Assembly (NCBI RefSeq): GCF_029193575.1
Contig: NZ_JARGCS010000024.1
Location: 124,001 to 188,000 of the forward strand
DNA from: Pseudomonas entomophila
GTDB taxonomy: Bacteria; Pseudomonadota; Gammaproteobacteria; Pseudomonadales; Pseudomonadaceae
Direction: 5' to 3'
DNA: 64,000 bases
In this document: positions 47,661-57,703 of the stretch, piece by piece
How positions within the stretch are numbered: the first letter of the stretch is position 1
Layout: every line of letters begins with the position of its first letter
The notes under the pieces: model-generated
Database searches by the model: none
Seen by the model: the letters and a program-made list of their open reading frames with translations, nothing else
What the model was told of the DNA's origin: nothing
Translations under genes and position numbers: made by a program

Positions 47661-48212
47661 TCAGGGGAGGGGCGAGAAGGGGGTACGGCCTTCAGCGCTT
47701 TGCAGCTCCAGCAGGTATTTGCGGAAGATCTGGCCGAGCACTTGGGTGGCGTGTTCGAGTTCGTCGCGAGGCATCTGCTCGGTGACTTCGTCGGCCATGT
47801 CCAAGGCATCCTCGGCGCCGTTGACCGCGGCGATCTTCAGCAGGATGTAGGCCTGTACGTTGTTGGCCTTGACCCCTTCGCCATGGAAGAACATGCCGCC
47901 GAGGCGGTACTGGGCCTGGGCGTGGCCCTGCAGCGAGGCCTTGCCGAACCAGTCGAGGGCCTTGCCCAGGTCTTTCGGGGCCTGGTTGCCGCTGTAGTAG
48001 AACTCGCCCAGTTCGTATTGCGCTTGGGCGTCCCCGGCGCCCGCCGTTCGCTCGCAGGCCTTCAGGGCGTTCTCCAGCTCCGAAGGCTGGGCATTGAGGG
48101 TGCAGCGGCCCGTTGCTGGAATCAGCAACGAGTTACCGCCCTCCGCCAGGGCCAGCAGGGGCTGAAGAAGCAACAGGCAGCCCATGGTCAGGGCGCGGCC
48201 GGTGCGGTTCAT
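47661..48212 (-). CDS. Sel1-like repeat (TPR-related) secreted protein
   Basis: A 183-residue protein with a signal peptide ending near LALAEGG, then two Sel1-type helical repeats (AQAQYELGEFYYSGNQAPKD and AQAQYRLGGMFFHGEGVKA). Sel1 repeats mediate protein contacts. The partner is unknown. ATG 48212 gives a clean signal peptide. It stands between hemL and the ybeZ operon. Confidence 0.8.
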   Translation of the reverse strand: MNRTGRALTMGCLLLLQPLLALAEGGNSLLIPATGRCTLNAQPSELENALKACERTAGAGDAQAQYELGEFYYSGNQAPKDLGKALDWFGKASLQGHAQAQYRLGGMFFHGEGVKANNVQAYILLKIAAVNGAEDALDMADEVTEQMPRDELEHATQVLGQIFRKYLLELQSAEGRTPFSPLP

Positions 48213-48370
48213 GGGGATCGACTTACCTCTGCAAAGCTGCGGCCAATGTCTCTGGTGGCACATTATGGGATAAGCAGCGCCTACCTTACAAAGTTTTACT
48301 CGATTTTCTGAAGAGAGGAATTAGTAGGCCTGGGTGTGACGGGGTTCATGTTTTGCAATGCTGGGGTGGT

Positions 48371-48443
48371 CATCGCGGGGCAAGCCCGCTCCTACAGAGA
48401 CGGCGTGGTCCTTGTAGGAGGGGCTTGCCCCGCGATAGGGCCG
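48371..48443. repeat. REP element pair
   Basis: Inverted copies catcgcggggcaagcccgct and ggggcttgccccgcgatagg, with flanks cctacag/cttgtagg, lie just after the hemL stop. Confidence 0.85.
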
Positions 48444-48447
48444 GCCC

Positions 48448-49731
48448 TTACTTCAGTGCGGCGAACGCCCGCTCGGCTGCATCCAGGGTGATCGCCAGTT
48501 CCTTGTCGCCATGGGCGATGGAGGTGAAGCCCGCCTCGAACGCGCTCGGCGCCAGGTACACACCGCCGTCGAGCATCAGGTGGAAGAAGCGCTTGAAGCG
48601 CTCGGCATCGCTGGCCATCACGTCGTCGAAGGTGACGATGTCATCGGCACCGGTGAAGTACAGGCCGAACATCGCACCCGCCTGGGTGGTGACGAATGGC
48701 ACGCCCGCGGCATCGGCGCGTTGTTGCAGGCCGTCGAGCATGCGGCTGGTGAAGGCGCTGAGTTCGTCGTGGAAGCCTGGGCGGCTGATCAGGCGCAGTG
48801 TGGCCAGGCCCGCGGCCATGGCCAGCGGGTTGCCCGACAGGGTGCCGGCCTGGTAGACCGGGCCGAGTGGGGCGATGCAGCCCATGATCTCGCGCTTGCC
48901 GCCGAAGCAGCCGACCGGCATGCCACCGCCGACGATCTTGCCGAAGGTCGACAGGTCCGGCTTGATGCCGTAGTGCCCTTGGGCGCCGCCCAGGGAGACG
49001 CGGAAACCGGTCATCACTTCGTCGAAGATCAGCACCACGCCGTGCTTGTCGCATTGCTCGCGCAGGCCTTCAAGGAAGCCCGGTGCTGGCGGTACGCAGT
49101 TCATGTTGCCGGCCACCGGCTCGACGATGATGCAGGCCACGCTCTGGCCGACATCGGCGAGGGTTTTCTCCACGGCGGCGAGGTCGTTGAACGGCAGGGT
49201 CAGGGTGTGCTTGGCGAAGTCCGCCGGCACACCGGCCGAACTCGGCACACCTTGGGTCAGCAGGCCGGAGCCGGCTTTTACCAGCAGGCTGTCGGAATGG
49301 CCGTGGTAGCAGCCTTCGAACTTGATGATGGCGTCGCGGCCAGTGTAGCCACGGGCCAGGCGGATGGCGCTCATGGTCGCCTCGGTGCCGGAGCTGACCA
49401 TGCGCACCATCTCCATCGACGGCACCAGCGAGCAGACCAGGTCGGCCATTTCGGTTTCCATCGCGGTCGGCGCGCCGTAGGACAGGCCGTGCTGCAACTG
49501 GTTGCGCACCGCGTCGAGCACCTCCGGGTGGCCGTGGCCGAGGATCATCGGGCCCCATGAGCCGACGTAGTCGACGTAGCGCTTGTCGTCCTCGTCGATC
49601 ACATAGGCGCCTTCGGCATGCTTGAAGAACAGCGGGGTGCCGCCGACGCTCTTGAAGGCGCGCACCGGCGAGTTGACACCACCGGGGATGTGTTTCTGGG
49701 CTTGGGCGAACAGGGTTTCGGAACGGGACAT
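48448..49731 (-). CDS. hemL: Glutamate-1-semialdehyde 2,1-aminomutase
   Basis: A 427-residue PLP enzyme that makes 5-aminolevulinate for heme and cobalamin. The PLP lysine is in [17 protein letters not shown], and [12 protein letters not shown] is the cofactor aspartate motif; the N-terminus [20 protein letters not shown] is typical. thiE precedes it on the same strand with a 17-base gap. Confidence 0.97.
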   Translation of the reverse strand: MSRSETLFAQAQKHIPGGVNSPVRAFKSVGGTPLFFKHAEGAYVIDEDDKRYVDYVGSWGPMILGHGHPEVLDAVRNQLQHGLSYGAPTAMETEMADLVCSLVPSMEMVRMVSSGTEATMSAIRLARGYTGRDAIIKFEGCYHGHSDSLLVKAGSGLLTQGVPSSAGVPADFAKHTLTLPFNDLAAVEKTLADVGQSVACIIVEPVAGNMNCVPPAPGFLEGLREQCDKHGVVLIFDEVMTGFRVSLGGAQGHYGIKPDLSTFGKIVGGGMPVGCFGGKREIMGCIAPLGPVYQAGTLSGNPLAMAAGLATLRLISRPGFHDELSAFTSRMLDGLQQRADAAGVPFVTTQAGAMFGLYFTGADDIVTFDDVMASDAERFKRFFHLMLDGGVYLAPSAFEAGFTSIAHGDKELAITLDAAERAFAALK

Positions 49732-49748
49732 GGGGTCTTCTCTCGAAA

Positions 49749-50372
49749 TCAGGAAGCGAACAGGGCGTTGAAGGCGCGGGCGCGGCGGGTGACTTCCTGC
49801 GCGTTGTCGGCACCGAACAGGCCGTGGATCACCGCCAGCAGGTCGGCGCCATGGGCGACCAGCGGGGCGGCGTTGTCGAGGGTGATGCCGCCGATCACCG
49901 CGATCGGCAGCTTGACCTGGGCGCGCGCCTGTTCCAGCAGCTCGACGCTGGCGGCCGGTGCGCCGGGCTTGGTCACGGAATTGAAGAAGCGGCCGAAGGC
50001 CACGTAGCTGGCACCTTCGGCGGCGGCCTGGGCGGCCAGCTCGAGGCTGGCGTGGCAGGTCGAGCCAATGATGGCATGGCGCCCGAGCAGGGCGCGGGCC
50101 GGGGTCAGCGGGCCGTCGGTCTGGCCCAGGTGCACGCCGACGCCCAGGCGCGCGGCCAGCTCGGCGTCGTCATTGATGATCAACTGGGCGCCATAGCGTT
50201 CGCACAGGGTCTTCAGCGCTTCGGCCTCGCGCAGTCGGCGGGCCGCGTCGTCGCCCTTGTCGCGGTATTGCAGCAGGCAGACACCGCCTTCCAGCGCAGC
50301 CTCGACGTGGGACAGGAAACGGCCGGCGAGCAGCTGGCTGTCGGTGATCGCGTACAGGCCGCGTAGCTTCAT
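49749..50372 (-). CDS. thiE: Thiamine-phosphate synthase
   Basis: A 207-residue TIM-barrel enzyme joining HMP-pyrophosphate and thiazole phosphate. Motifs are [35 protein letters not shown] and the phosphate loop [23 protein letters not shown] 50372 ([15 protein letters not shown]) is the family start. It lies between thiD and hemL. Confidence 0.96.
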   Translation of the reverse strand: MKLRGLYAITDSQLLAGRFLSHVEAALEGGVCLLQYRDKGDDAARRLREAEALKTLCERYGAQLIINDDAELAARLGVGVHLGQTDGPLTPARALLGRHAIIGSTCHASLELAAQAAAEGASYVAFGRFFNSVTKPGAPAASVELLEQARAQVKLPIAVIGGITLDNAAPLVAHGADLLAVIHGLFGADNAQEVTRRARAFNALFAS

Positions 50373-50386
50373 GGCAAGGCCTCGTG

Positions 50387-51184
50387 TCAGGAGCAGAAGT
50401 CCAGGGGCAGGCGACGCGGCACGTATTGGCCCTTGCCCAGTTGCTCGGCGTCGCGCAGGGTCCGCCAGGTGTAGTCCAGGGCGCTGCGTACGGCGCTTTG
50501 CAGCTGTTCGCCCAGGGCCAGGCGGCCGGCCAGGGCGCTGGCCAGGGTGCAGCCCGAACCGTGGTAGCTGCCGGGCAGGCGCTGGCAGGTCCAGGTGTGT
50601 TGCTGGCCGTCGCGGCTGTACAGGCGGTTGTGGATTTGCTCCTCGTCGCCGTGGCCGCCGGTGATCAGCAGGTGCTGGCAGAACGGCAAGAGTTTCTCGG
50701 CGCATTCGTCGGCGGTGCCTTGCGGCAGCTCGGCGAGGATGCGCGCTTCCGGCAGGTTCGGCGTGGCGATGGTGGCGCGTGGCAGCAGGCGCTCACGCAA
50801 TGCGTAGCCGACCTCGTCCTTGCCCAGGCGGCCACCGCCGCCGGCGCGCAGCACCGGGTCGCAGACCAGCGGCAAGTGCGGGTGCGCCGCCAGCAGCTCG
50901 GCGACGGTGTCGACCATCTCGATCGAGCCGAGCATGCCCAGCTTGACCGCCGCCACCGTGGAGTCGGCGAGCACGGCGTTGGCCTGGGCCAGCACCCAGT
51001 CGCGGTCGAGCACGCGGAAGTCGGAAACGTTGACGGTATCCTGCACGGTCAGGGCGGTCACCGCGGGGGCGGCGTGACAACCTTGGGCGAGCAGGGCTTC
51101 GATATCTGCCTGCAGGCCGGCGCCGCCACTGGGGTCGTGGCCGGAGAGACAGAGGACAACGGGGCGGGAGCTGTAGGTATTCAT
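50387..51184 (-). CDS. thiD: Hydroxymethylpyrimidine / phosphomethylpyrimidine kinase
   Basis: A 265-residue ribokinase-fold enzyme that phosphorylates HMP twice for thiamine synthesis. Marks are [36 protein letters not shown] and the catalytic-site loop [21 protein letters not shown] 51184 is preferred to an upstream GTG/ATG because the family starts just before the [10 protein letters not shown] strand. thiE follows after 14 bases. No TPP riboswitch is evident upstream. Confidence 0.95.
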   Translation of the reverse strand: MNTYSSRPVVLCLSGHDPSGGAGLQADIEALLAQGCHAAPAVTALTVQDTVNVSDFRVLDRDWVLAQANAVLADSTVAAVKLGMLGSIEMVDTVAELLAAHPHLPLVCDPVLRAGGGGRLGKDEVGYALRERLLPRATIATPNLPEARILAELPQGTADECAEKLLPFCQHLLITGGHGDEEQIHNRLYSRDGQQHTWTCQRLPGSYHGSGCTLASALAGRLALGEQLQSAVRSALDYTWRTLRDAEQLGKGQYVPRRLPLDFCS

Positions 51185-51448
51185 GGTCGGCGAGCTTACC
51201 ACCAAACCCTTTGGCGCGAATCGGCCTGCGCGGGGATTTTGCTGTTCACTTGGTCAGGTTTTAACGTTTGCCAGGCCTGTAAGTATTGTTCTAGAGCCTT
51301 TTTGCATAAATGGGTAATAGCAGCTGGCCAGCTTGCAAAGCTATGCTAGAGTGCTCGGATAACTCGATCAACGGCACTGCCGGATCGCGTCGCCTCAAAG
51401 GGAAGGGAGGCACCGAGGACGTGACCGCACAGGCCATGCTGGGGCTGT

Positions 51449-53425
51449 ATGCGCTATTTGCTGATTGTGCTTCTGGGCTGCCTGCCCATGCTGGCGGGAG
51501 CGGTCGATTTCGACAGCGCCACCCGACAACTTCCTCTGGGCAAACTGATGCAGGTCTTCGAAGACCGCGAAGGCACCGCCACCATCGCCCAGGTCAGCGC
51601 CCCCACGTTCGCTGGCCGCTTCCGTCAACATGACCAAGACGTGCTCAATGCCGGCTATTCCACCTCGGTGTTCTGGATTCGCCTGGACCTGCGCCCTGTC
51701 GGCCCGCCGGCCGCGCCCCGGCAGTGGCTGCTGGAGCTTGCCTACCCGCCGCTGGACCACCTGGAGCTGTACCTGCCGGACGGCCAGGGCGGCTACCGCC
51801 TGGCCCGGCGCACCGGCGACGCGCTGCCCTACGACAGCCGGCAGATCCTGCAGAACAACTACCTGTTCGAGTTGCCGTTGGTCGCCGGCCAGCCGACCAC
51901 GGCCTACCTGCGGCTGCACAGCGAAGGGTCGGTGCAGGCGCCGCTGACGCTCTGGTCGACCGACGCCTATATCGAGGCGCAGCCCACGCGCCTGTATGTG
52001 CTGGGCATGATCTACGGCGTGCTGCTGGTGATGCTGGTGTACAACCTGTTCATCTACCTCAGCGTGCGCGACGTCAGCTACCTCTACTACATCTTCTACA
52101 TCGCCTCGTTCGGCCTCTACCAGGTGTCGGTCAACGGTGCTGGCGTCGCCTACTTCTGGCCTGACAACCCCTGGTGGACCAACGCCGCCACGCCTTTGTT
52201 CATTGGTGCCGCCGGCCTGTTCGGCTGCCAGTTCGCCCGCAGCTTCCTGAAACTGGGCCGGCTCAGCCGTGGCCTCGACCGCCTGTTGCTGCTGCTGATG
52301 GGCGCGGGCGTGCTGGTGGTGGTGCTGGCGGTCAGCATGCCCTACGGTGTGGCCTTGCGCATGGCCACCGGCCTTGCCCTGGCGTTCACCGTGAGTATCT
52401 TCGCCGCAGGGGTGTTCGCCTGGCGGCGCGGGGTTCGGGTGGCGCGTTGGTTCGTCGTCGCCTGGTCGGCGTTTTTGCTGGGAGGGCTGGTCAATACGCT
52501 GATGGTGCTCGGCTACCTGCCCAACGTGTTCCTGACCATGTACGCCAGCCAGCTGGGCTCGGCGTTGGAGGTGGCGCTGCTGTCGCTGGCGCTGGCCGAC
52601 CGCATCAACAGCCTGCGCGAGGAACAGGCGCGGGCGCTGCGTGACACCGGGCGTACCCTGGAGCACCTGAACCAGCAACTGGCCCGCAGCAACCGGCTGA
52701 AAGATGACTTCCTCGCCACCGTGACTCACGAGTTGCGCACCCCGATGAACGGCGTGATCGGCTCGCTGGAACTGATGCAGACCGTGCCCATGGGCGCCGA
52801 GCAGGCCCAGTACCACCGTACCGCGACCGGCTCGGCCCAGGACATGATGGCCATGGTCGATGACATCCTCATCCTCACCGAGCTGCAGGCCGGCCGCCTG
52901 CGCGCCCACGGCGCCCCGTTCAGCCTGCGCCGCCTGCTTCAGGAACTGCGCGCCGGCTACGCCGGGCAGGTATTGGGCAAGGGGCTGTACCTGAGCGTTG
53001 ACATCCCCGACGACTTGCCCGACGGGCTGGTGTGCGACGCGCAGAAGCTGGCGCGCTGCCTGGCCTGCCTGGTGGACAACGGCCTGAAGTTCACCCACCA
53101 GGGCGGCGTGATGATCCAGGCCCGCGGACGGTGGGCCGGGCCGGACAGCCTGGTGTTGAGCCTTACGGTGAGCGACAGCGGCATCGGCTTCGAAGACCTC
53201 GACCAGGCGATCCTGTACCAGCGTTTCTTCCAGGTCGACGGCTCCATGACCCGGCGCTACGGCGGCTTGGGCATCGGGCTGTCGATCTGCCGGCAGTTGG
53301 GCGAGTTGATTGGCGCGCGGTTGTCCCACGAGTCGACGCGCGGGCTGGGGAGTCGTTTCGAGCTGTCGTTGACGGTGGCCGTGGCTCAACTGCAGGTGCC
53401 CTCCGGTCACGTAGCCCATTCATGA
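51449..53425 (+). CDS. ladS: LadS-like 7TM sensor histidine kinase lacking a receiver domain
   Basis: A 658-residue membrane kinase. A signal peptide (MRYLLIVLLGCLPMLAGA) is followed by a periplasmic 7TMR-DISMED2 domain (about 25-175), seven membrane segments (about 185-390), a short coiled coil, the phospho-acceptor H-box ATVTHELRTPMNG (His about 426), and an ATPase domain with N-box LVDNGLKF and G-boxes SDSGIGF and YGGLGIGLSI. In P. aeruginosa the gene next to thiD is ladS, which has the same layout plus a C-terminal receiver. Here the protein stops right after the ATPase domain and only 160 bases, mostly a REP element, lie before the next gene. LadS feeds the GacS/GacA pathway that controls biofilm and virulence. 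Confidence 0.82.
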   Translation: MRYLLIVLLGCLPMLAGAVDFDSATRQLPLGKLMQVFEDREGTATIAQVSAPTFAGRFRQHDQDVLNAGYSTSVFWIRLDLRPVGPPAAPRQWLLELAYPPLDHLELYLPDGQGGYRLARRTGDALPYDSRQILQNNYLFELPLVAGQPTTAYLRLHSEGSVQAPLTLWSTDAYIEAQPTRLYVLGMIYGVLLVMLVYNLFIYLSVRDVSYLYYIFYIASFGLYQVSVNGAGVAYFWPDNPWWTNAATPLFIGAAGLFGCQFARSFLKLGRLSRGLDRLLLLLMGAGVLVVVLAVSMPYGVALRMATGLALAFTVSIFAAGVFAWRRGVRVARWFVVAWSAFLLGGLVNTLMVLGYLPNVFLTMYASQLGSALEVALLSLALADRINSLREEQARALRDTGRTLEHLNQQLARSNRLKDDFLATVTHELRTPMNGVIGSLELMQTVPMGAEQAQYHRTATGSAQDMMAMVDDILILTELQAGRLRAHGAPFSLRRLLQELRAGYAGQVLGKGLYLSVDIPDDLPDGLVCDAQKLARCLACLVDNGLKFTHQGGVMIQARGRWAGPDSLVLSLTVSDSGIGFEDLDQAILYQRFFQVDGSMTRRYGGLGIGLSICRQLGELIGARLSHESTRGLGSRFELSLTVAVAQLQVPSGHVAHS

Positions 53426-53435
53426 GTGCCCTGGT

Positions 53436-53488
53436 CGCGGGGCGCCGTGGCTCCCTGTAGAAGCGGGCTCGCCCCGCGATAGGGCCGG
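53436..53488. repeat. REP element
   Basis: One REP unit (gcgggctcgccccgcgatag) with an inverted partial copy (ggtcgcggggcgcc) begins 11 bases after the LadS-like stop, where the receiver domain would be encoded. Confidence 0.7.
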
Positions 53489-53585
53489 CAAATGCCCCCC
53501 GAACTGTCCTTTTTGCCCCTATGCCCCCCCGGCATTGAATGCTTCACTGGAGATTCCAGGCCCGACCGGATCCAGGGAGCCCCCG

Positions 53586-55229
53586 ATGAACCTGCACCAG
53601 TACGCCGAAACCCACGAGGTCACCAACCAGCCCCCGTCGCTCGACGGCGCCAACCTCTATCGCCTCGACCAACCCCTGCAGGAATGGTCCCGCCGCTTCG
53701 GCGCCAGTTGGGCCGAGTCGCGGATCGACGCCTACGGCGCCCTGGCCGGCGGCCCGCTGATGGCGGCAGGCTTCCTGGCCAACGCGCACAAGCCTGAATT
53801 CAGCAGCCACGACCGCTACGGCCACCGTATCGACCTGGTGGAGTTTCACCCCGCCTACCACGAACTGATGCGCACCGCCGTCGAGCACGGCCTGCCCTCG
53901 CTGCCCTGGGCCGACCCACGCCCCGGTGCACACGTGGCCCGCGCCTCGATGACCTACCTGCACAGCCAGGCCGAAGCCGGCACCGGCTGCCCGCTGACCA
54001 TGACCTTCGCCGCCGTGCCGGCGCTCAAGCTGCAGCCGGAGCTGGCGCAGTACTGGCTGCCCAAGGTCCTGGCCCGCGAGTACGACCCGCGCAACGTCGG
54101 CGATCGGCACAAGGCCGGGGTGACCCTCGGCATGGCCATGACCGAGAAGCAGGGCGGCACCGACGTGCGCGCCAACACCACCCGCGCCTACCCGGTCGGC
54201 ACCCCCGGCCCGGGGCAGGCCTACGAGCTGGTGGGCCACAAGTGGTTCTGCTCGGCGCCGATGTGCGATGCCTTCCTCACCCTGGCGCAGACCGAAAAAG
54301 GCCTGAGCTGCTTCCTGCTGCCGCGTCACCGCCCCGACGACCAGCGCAATCAGTTCTACATCCAGCGCCTGAAGAACAAGCTCGGCAACTGCTCCAACGC
54401 CTCCAGCGAAGTGGAGTTGCGTGGCGCCCTGGCCTGGATGATCGGCGAAGAGGGCCGTGGCGTACCGACCATCATCGAGATGGTCGCCATGACCCGCTTC
54501 GACTGCATGGTCGGCTCCAGCGCCCTGATGCGCCAGGCCCTGACCCAGGCCGCGCACCATTGCGCGCACCGCAAGGTCGGCGGGCGCGTGCTTGCCGGGC
54601 AGCCGTTGATGCAGAACGTGCTCGCCGACCTGGCCCTGGAAAGCGAGGCGGCGTTGGCCCTGAGCCTGCGCATGGGCCAGGCGTTGGACCAGTTGGACGA
54701 CCCGCAGCAGGCGCATTTCGCCCGCCTGGTGACGGCGGTGGGCAAGTACTGGATCTGCAAGCGTGCCCCGGGAATGATCAACGAAGCCGCCGAATGCCTG
54801 GGCGGCGCGGGCTACGTGGAGGACAGCATCCTGCCCCGGCTGTACCGCGAGGCGCCGGTCAACTCCACCTGGGAGGGCTCGGGCAACGTGCAATGCCTGG
54901 ATGTGTTGCGCGCGTTGTCCAAGGAGCCGGGTGTGCTCGACGCGCTGTTCGCCGAGCTTGGCGACGGCCACGGCGACCCGCGCCTGGCCGCGCATATCGG
55001 CAACCTCAAGGGCGCCTTCGCCGACACCGACGATATCCAGTACCGCGCCCGCCAGCTGACCGAGGACATCGCCGTGGCGTTGCAGGCCAAGCTGCTGCTG
55101 GAGGCCGGCAACGCCGTGGTCAGCGACGCCTTCATCGGCAGCCGCCTGGGAGGCGGTGGCCGGGTGTACGGCGCGTTGCCGCGTGGCGTCGATGCCCAGG
55201 CCCTGGTGGCGCGCGCCACGCCGCTCTGA
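53586..55229 (+). CDS. aidB: AidB-like acyl-CoA dehydrogenase family protein
   Basis: A 547-residue FAD protein of the AidB group. Shared blocks with E. coli AidB are GMAMTEKQGGTDVRANTTRA, VGHKWFCSAPMCDAFLTLAQ, KLGNCSNASSEVEL, EMVAMTRFDCMVGSSALM and REAPVNSTWEGSGNVQCLDV. AidB binds DNA and is proposed to destroy alkylating agents or protect DNA in the adaptive response. ATG 53586 gives the family start (YAETHEVTNQPPSL). It is longer than a standard acyl-CoA dehydrogenase because of the extra C-terminal domain. Confidence 0.92.
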   Translation: MNLHQYAETHEVTNQPPSLDGANLYRLDQPLQEWSRRFGASWAESRIDAYGALAGGPLMAAGFLANAHKPEFSSHDRYGHRIDLVEFHPAYHELMRTAVEHGLPSLPWADPRPGAHVARASMTYLHSQAEAGTGCPLTMTFAAVPALKLQPELAQYWLPKVLAREYDPRNVGDRHKAGVTLGMAMTEKQGGTDVRANTTRAYPVGTPGPGQAYELVGHKWFCSAPMCDAFLTLAQTEKGLSCFLLPRHRPDDQRNQFYIQRLKNKLGNCSNASSEVELRGALAWMIGEEGRGVPTIIEMVAMTRFDCMVGSSALMRQALTQAAHHCAHRKVGGRVLAGQPLMQNVLADLALESEAALALSLRMGQALDQLDDPQQAHFARLVTAVGKYWICKRAPGMINEAAECLGGAGYVEDSILPRLYREAPVNSTWEGSGNVQCLDVLRALSKEPGVLDALFAELGDGHGDPRLAAHIGNLKGAFADTDDIQYRARQLTEDIAVALQAKLLLEAGNAVVSDAFIGSRLGGGGRVYGALPRGVDAQALVARATPL

Positions 55230-55252
55230 GCGCGTTGCCCCGTGATAGGGCC
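55230..55252. repeat. Partial REP element
   Basis: The bases gcgcgttgccccgtgatagggcc right after the AidB stop match half a REP unit. Confidence 0.5.
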
Positions 55253-55296
55253 GTCACTGACCACCGGGGATGTTTTTAGCGCAGAAGGCAGGCAAG

Positions 55297-56799
55297 ATGG
55301 AAACCCTGCATGTGCCAGAAGACAGGAAGCCCAGCGTGAGCCAAGCGTTTGTAGTCGTTGATACCCCCGAACAGGCCGTCGACCGTCTGGCGGCCCTGCA
55401 TGAACAGGCCACCGGGGCCCTCAGTCAGGCCCTCAAGCGCTACCTCAAGGACCGCACCGAGCCGGACCAGGACCAGCGCGCGCTGTTCCGCTACCCGGCC
55501 CTGCGCCTGACCTACTACAGCCACGGCGAAGTCGCCGCCACCACCCGCGCCTACGCCAAGGTCCAGGTGGCCGGCACCTACAGCGTCACCATCACCCAGC
55601 CGGCCGCCTTCCGCGGCTACCTGCTGGAGCAGTTGCGCCCGCTGATGAGCGACTACACCGTCACCCTCGAAGTCGGTGTCAGCGAACAGAACATCCCGTA
55701 CCCCTACGTGGTCGACCAGGGCGACGAGCTGGCCGGTAGCGGCATCACGGCCGCCGAGCTGGCCCGGGTGTTCCCCAGCACCGACCTGTCGGCGGCCACC
55801 GACAACATCGCCGACGGCCTGTGCGACTGGGGCAGCGCCGAGACCCTGCCGCTGGCGCTGTTCGACGCCGCCCGCGTGGACTTCTCGCTGCGCCGCCTGG
55901 TGCACTACACCGGCAGCGACTGGCGCCACGTGCAGCCGTGGATCCTGCTGACCAACTACCACCGCTACGTCGACCAGTTCATCGGCCACGGCCTCGAGCA
56001 GCTGCGCCAGGACCCGCGCTTCGTGCGCATGGTCCTGCCCGGCAACGTGGTGATCGAAAAGGGCATGGACGACGGTGAGACCCAGGCCCTGGTGGCCAGC
56101 GTGGTCTGGCACCGCTACCAGATGCCGGCCTACCACCTGATCGCCGCCGACGGCGACGGCATCACCCTGGTCAACATCGGTGTCGGCCCGTCCAACGCCA
56201 AGAACATCACCGACCACCTGGCCGTGCTGCGCCCGCACTGCTGGCTGATGATCGGCCACTGCGGCGGCCTGCGCCAATCCCAGACCATCGGCGACTACGT
56301 GCTGGCCCACGCCTACATGCGCCGCGACGGCATCCTCGACCGGGTGGTGCCGCCGAACATCCCGATCCCGGCCCTGGCCGAGGTGCAGTTGGCCTTGCAG
56401 GAAGCGGCGGCGCAGGTCACCGGCGAGCGTGGCGAGGAACTGAAGAAGCGCTTGCGCACCGGCACCGTGCTGACCTACGACGACCGCAACTGGGAGCTGC
56501 GCTGGGCCCAGGAGCGGCCATTGATCAACCTGTCGCGCGCGGTGGCGGTAGACATGGAAAGCGGCACCATCGCCGCCCAGGGCTATCGCCTGCGGGTGCC
56601 TTACGGCACGCTGCTGTGCGTGTCCGACAAGCCGCTGCACAGTGAGATCAAGCTGCCTGGCTCGGCCAATGCCTTCTACAACCGTGCGGTCAGCCAGCAC
56701 CTGAAGATCGGCATCGCCGCCCTCGACCTGCTGCGCACCGAGCTCAACTCGCTGCACTCGCGTAAACTGCGCAGCTTCGATGAGCCGCCGTTCCGCTGA
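55297..56799 (+). CDS. amn: AMP nucleosidase
   Basis: A 500-residue enzyme that splits AMP into adenine and ribose 5-phosphate, setting adenylate levels. The N-terminal AMP nucleosidase domain is followed by a phosphorylase-fold catalytic domain with NIGVGPSNAKNITDHLAVLR, WLMIGHCGGLRQSQ and VAVDMESGTIAAQGYR, which contains the catalytic residues. The start is taken as ATG 55297; ATG is also available in frame at 55270, and the N-terminal 15 residues are poorly conserved. rluE begins 6 bases after the stop. Confidence 0.95.
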   Translation: METLHVPEDRKPSVSQAFVVVDTPEQAVDRLAALHEQATGALSQALKRYLKDRTEPDQDQRALFRYPALRLTYYSHGEVAATTRAYAKVQVAGTYSVTITQPAAFRGYLLEQLRPLMSDYTVTLEVGVSEQNIPYPYVVDQGDELAGSGITAAELARVFPSTDLSAATDNIADGLCDWGSAETLPLALFDAARVDFSLRRLVHYTGSDWRHVQPWILLTNYHRYVDQFIGHGLEQLRQDPRFVRMVLPGNVVIEKGMDDGETQALVASVVWHRYQMPAYHLIAADGDGITLVNIGVGPSNAKNITDHLAVLRPHCWLMIGHCGGLRQSQTIGDYVLAHAYMRRDGILDRVVPPNIPIPALAEVQLALQEAAAQVTGERGEELKKRLRTGTVLTYDDRNWELRWAQERPLINLSRAVAVDMESGTIAAQGYRLRVPYGTLLCVSDKPLHSEIKLPGSANAFYNRAVSQHLKIGIAALDLLRTELNSLHSRKLRSFDEPPFR

Positions 56800-56805
56800 G
56801 GATCC

Positions 56806-57435
56806 ATGCCCCTGCCTCCCCGCTCCAAGCCGCGCCGCCCGCTGGCGCGGCCCGCCGGCCCGCGTCGCCAGCCCAAGGCGCCGCCGGCCGAGCCGCGTCT
56901 GATCCTGTTCAACAAGCCCTTCGATGTGCTGACCCAGTTCAGCGACGGCGAGGGCCGCGCGACCCTCAAGGACTATATCGACATCCCCGGCATCTACCCC
57001 GCCGGGCGCCTGGACCGTGACAGCGAAGGCCTGCTATTGCTGACCAATGATGGCCGTTTGCAGGCGCGCATCGCCGACCCCAAGCACAAGTTGCCGAAGA
57101 CCTATTGGGTGCAGGTGGAAGGGGAGCCGAGCGAGGCGCAGTTGCGCCAGTTGCGCGAGGGGGTGGCGCTCAACGACGGGCCCACGCTGCCGGCCGAGGC
57201 GCGTTTGCTGGATGAGCCCGAACTGTGGCCGCGCAACCCGCCGGTACGCTTTCGCAAGAGCGTGCCGACCTGCTGGCTGGAGTTGGTGATCCGCGAAGGG
57301 CGCAACCGCCAGGTGCGACGGATGACGGCGGCGGTGGGCTTGCCGACGCTGCGCTTGGTGCGGGTGCGGATCGGTGATTGGGCGCTGGAGGGGTTGGCGC
57401 AGGGGTGCTGGCGCGAGGTCGCCGCGAAGCTGTAG
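56806..57435 (+). CDS. rluE: 23S rRNA pseudouridine synthase RluE
   Basis: A 209-residue RsuA-family pseudouridine synthase. The catalytic aspartate is in [32 protein letters not shown] is the N-terminal motif, and [20 protein letters not shown] the C-terminal one. The absence of an S4 domain fits RluE, which modifies U2457 in 23S rRNA. The first 28 residues are basic and proline-rich. It is probably co-transcribed with amn. Confidence 0.9.
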   Translation: MPLPPRSKPRRPLARPAGPRRQPKAPPAEPRLILFNKPFDVLTQFSDGEGRATLKDYIDIPGIYPAGRLDRDSEGLLLLTNDGRLQARIADPKHKLPKTYWVQVEGEPSEAQLRQLREGVALNDGPTLPAEARLLDEPELWPRNPPVRFRKSVPTCWLELVIREGRNRQVRRMTAAVGLPTLRLVRVRIGDWALEGLAQGCWREVAAKL

Positions 57436-57443
57436 GGGGTTGT

Positions 57444-57480
57444 GCCGGCCCTATCGCGGGGCAGCAGCACAGACCCCGCG
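57444..57480. repeat. REP element
   Basis: A single unit, gccggccctatcgcggggca, with imperfect inverted continuation gaccccgcg, between convergent rluE and DUF2788 genes. Confidence 0.6.
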
Positions 57481-57481
57481 T

Positions 57482-57685
57482 CTAAACCCCTTCAAGCATC
57501 CCCACCACCACGCTCTTGATGATGAACGCCAACACCCCCAGCCCCAGCACGAAGAACAGGATCAACGTGCCGAAGCGCCCCGCCTTGGACTTCTTCGCCA
57601 GGTCCCAGACGATGAAGCCCATGAAGCCGATCAGCACCGTGACCAGGATGATCATCATCCACTCTTCGAATTTTGCAGGATCCAT
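57482..57685 (-). CDS. DUF2788 small membrane protein
   Basis: A 67-residue protein with two membrane segments (about 10-28 and 40-60). The sequence EEWMMIILVTVLIGFMGFIV and WDLAKKSKAGRFG match the DUF2788 family of pseudomonads. Function unknown. It is 18 bases downstream of the Lrp-type gene on the same strand. Confidence 0.82.
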   Translation of the reverse strand: MDPAKFEEWMMIILVTVLIGFMGFIVWDLAKKSKAGRFGTLILFFVLGLGVLAFIIKSVVVGMLEGV

Positions 57686-57703
57686 CGGTGTGCTCCCGGT
57701 GCG

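Noticed and set aside
50373..50705. N-terminal extension of thiE
   Set aside because: The extra residues are shadow translation of thiD; ThiE begins [12 protein letters not shown].
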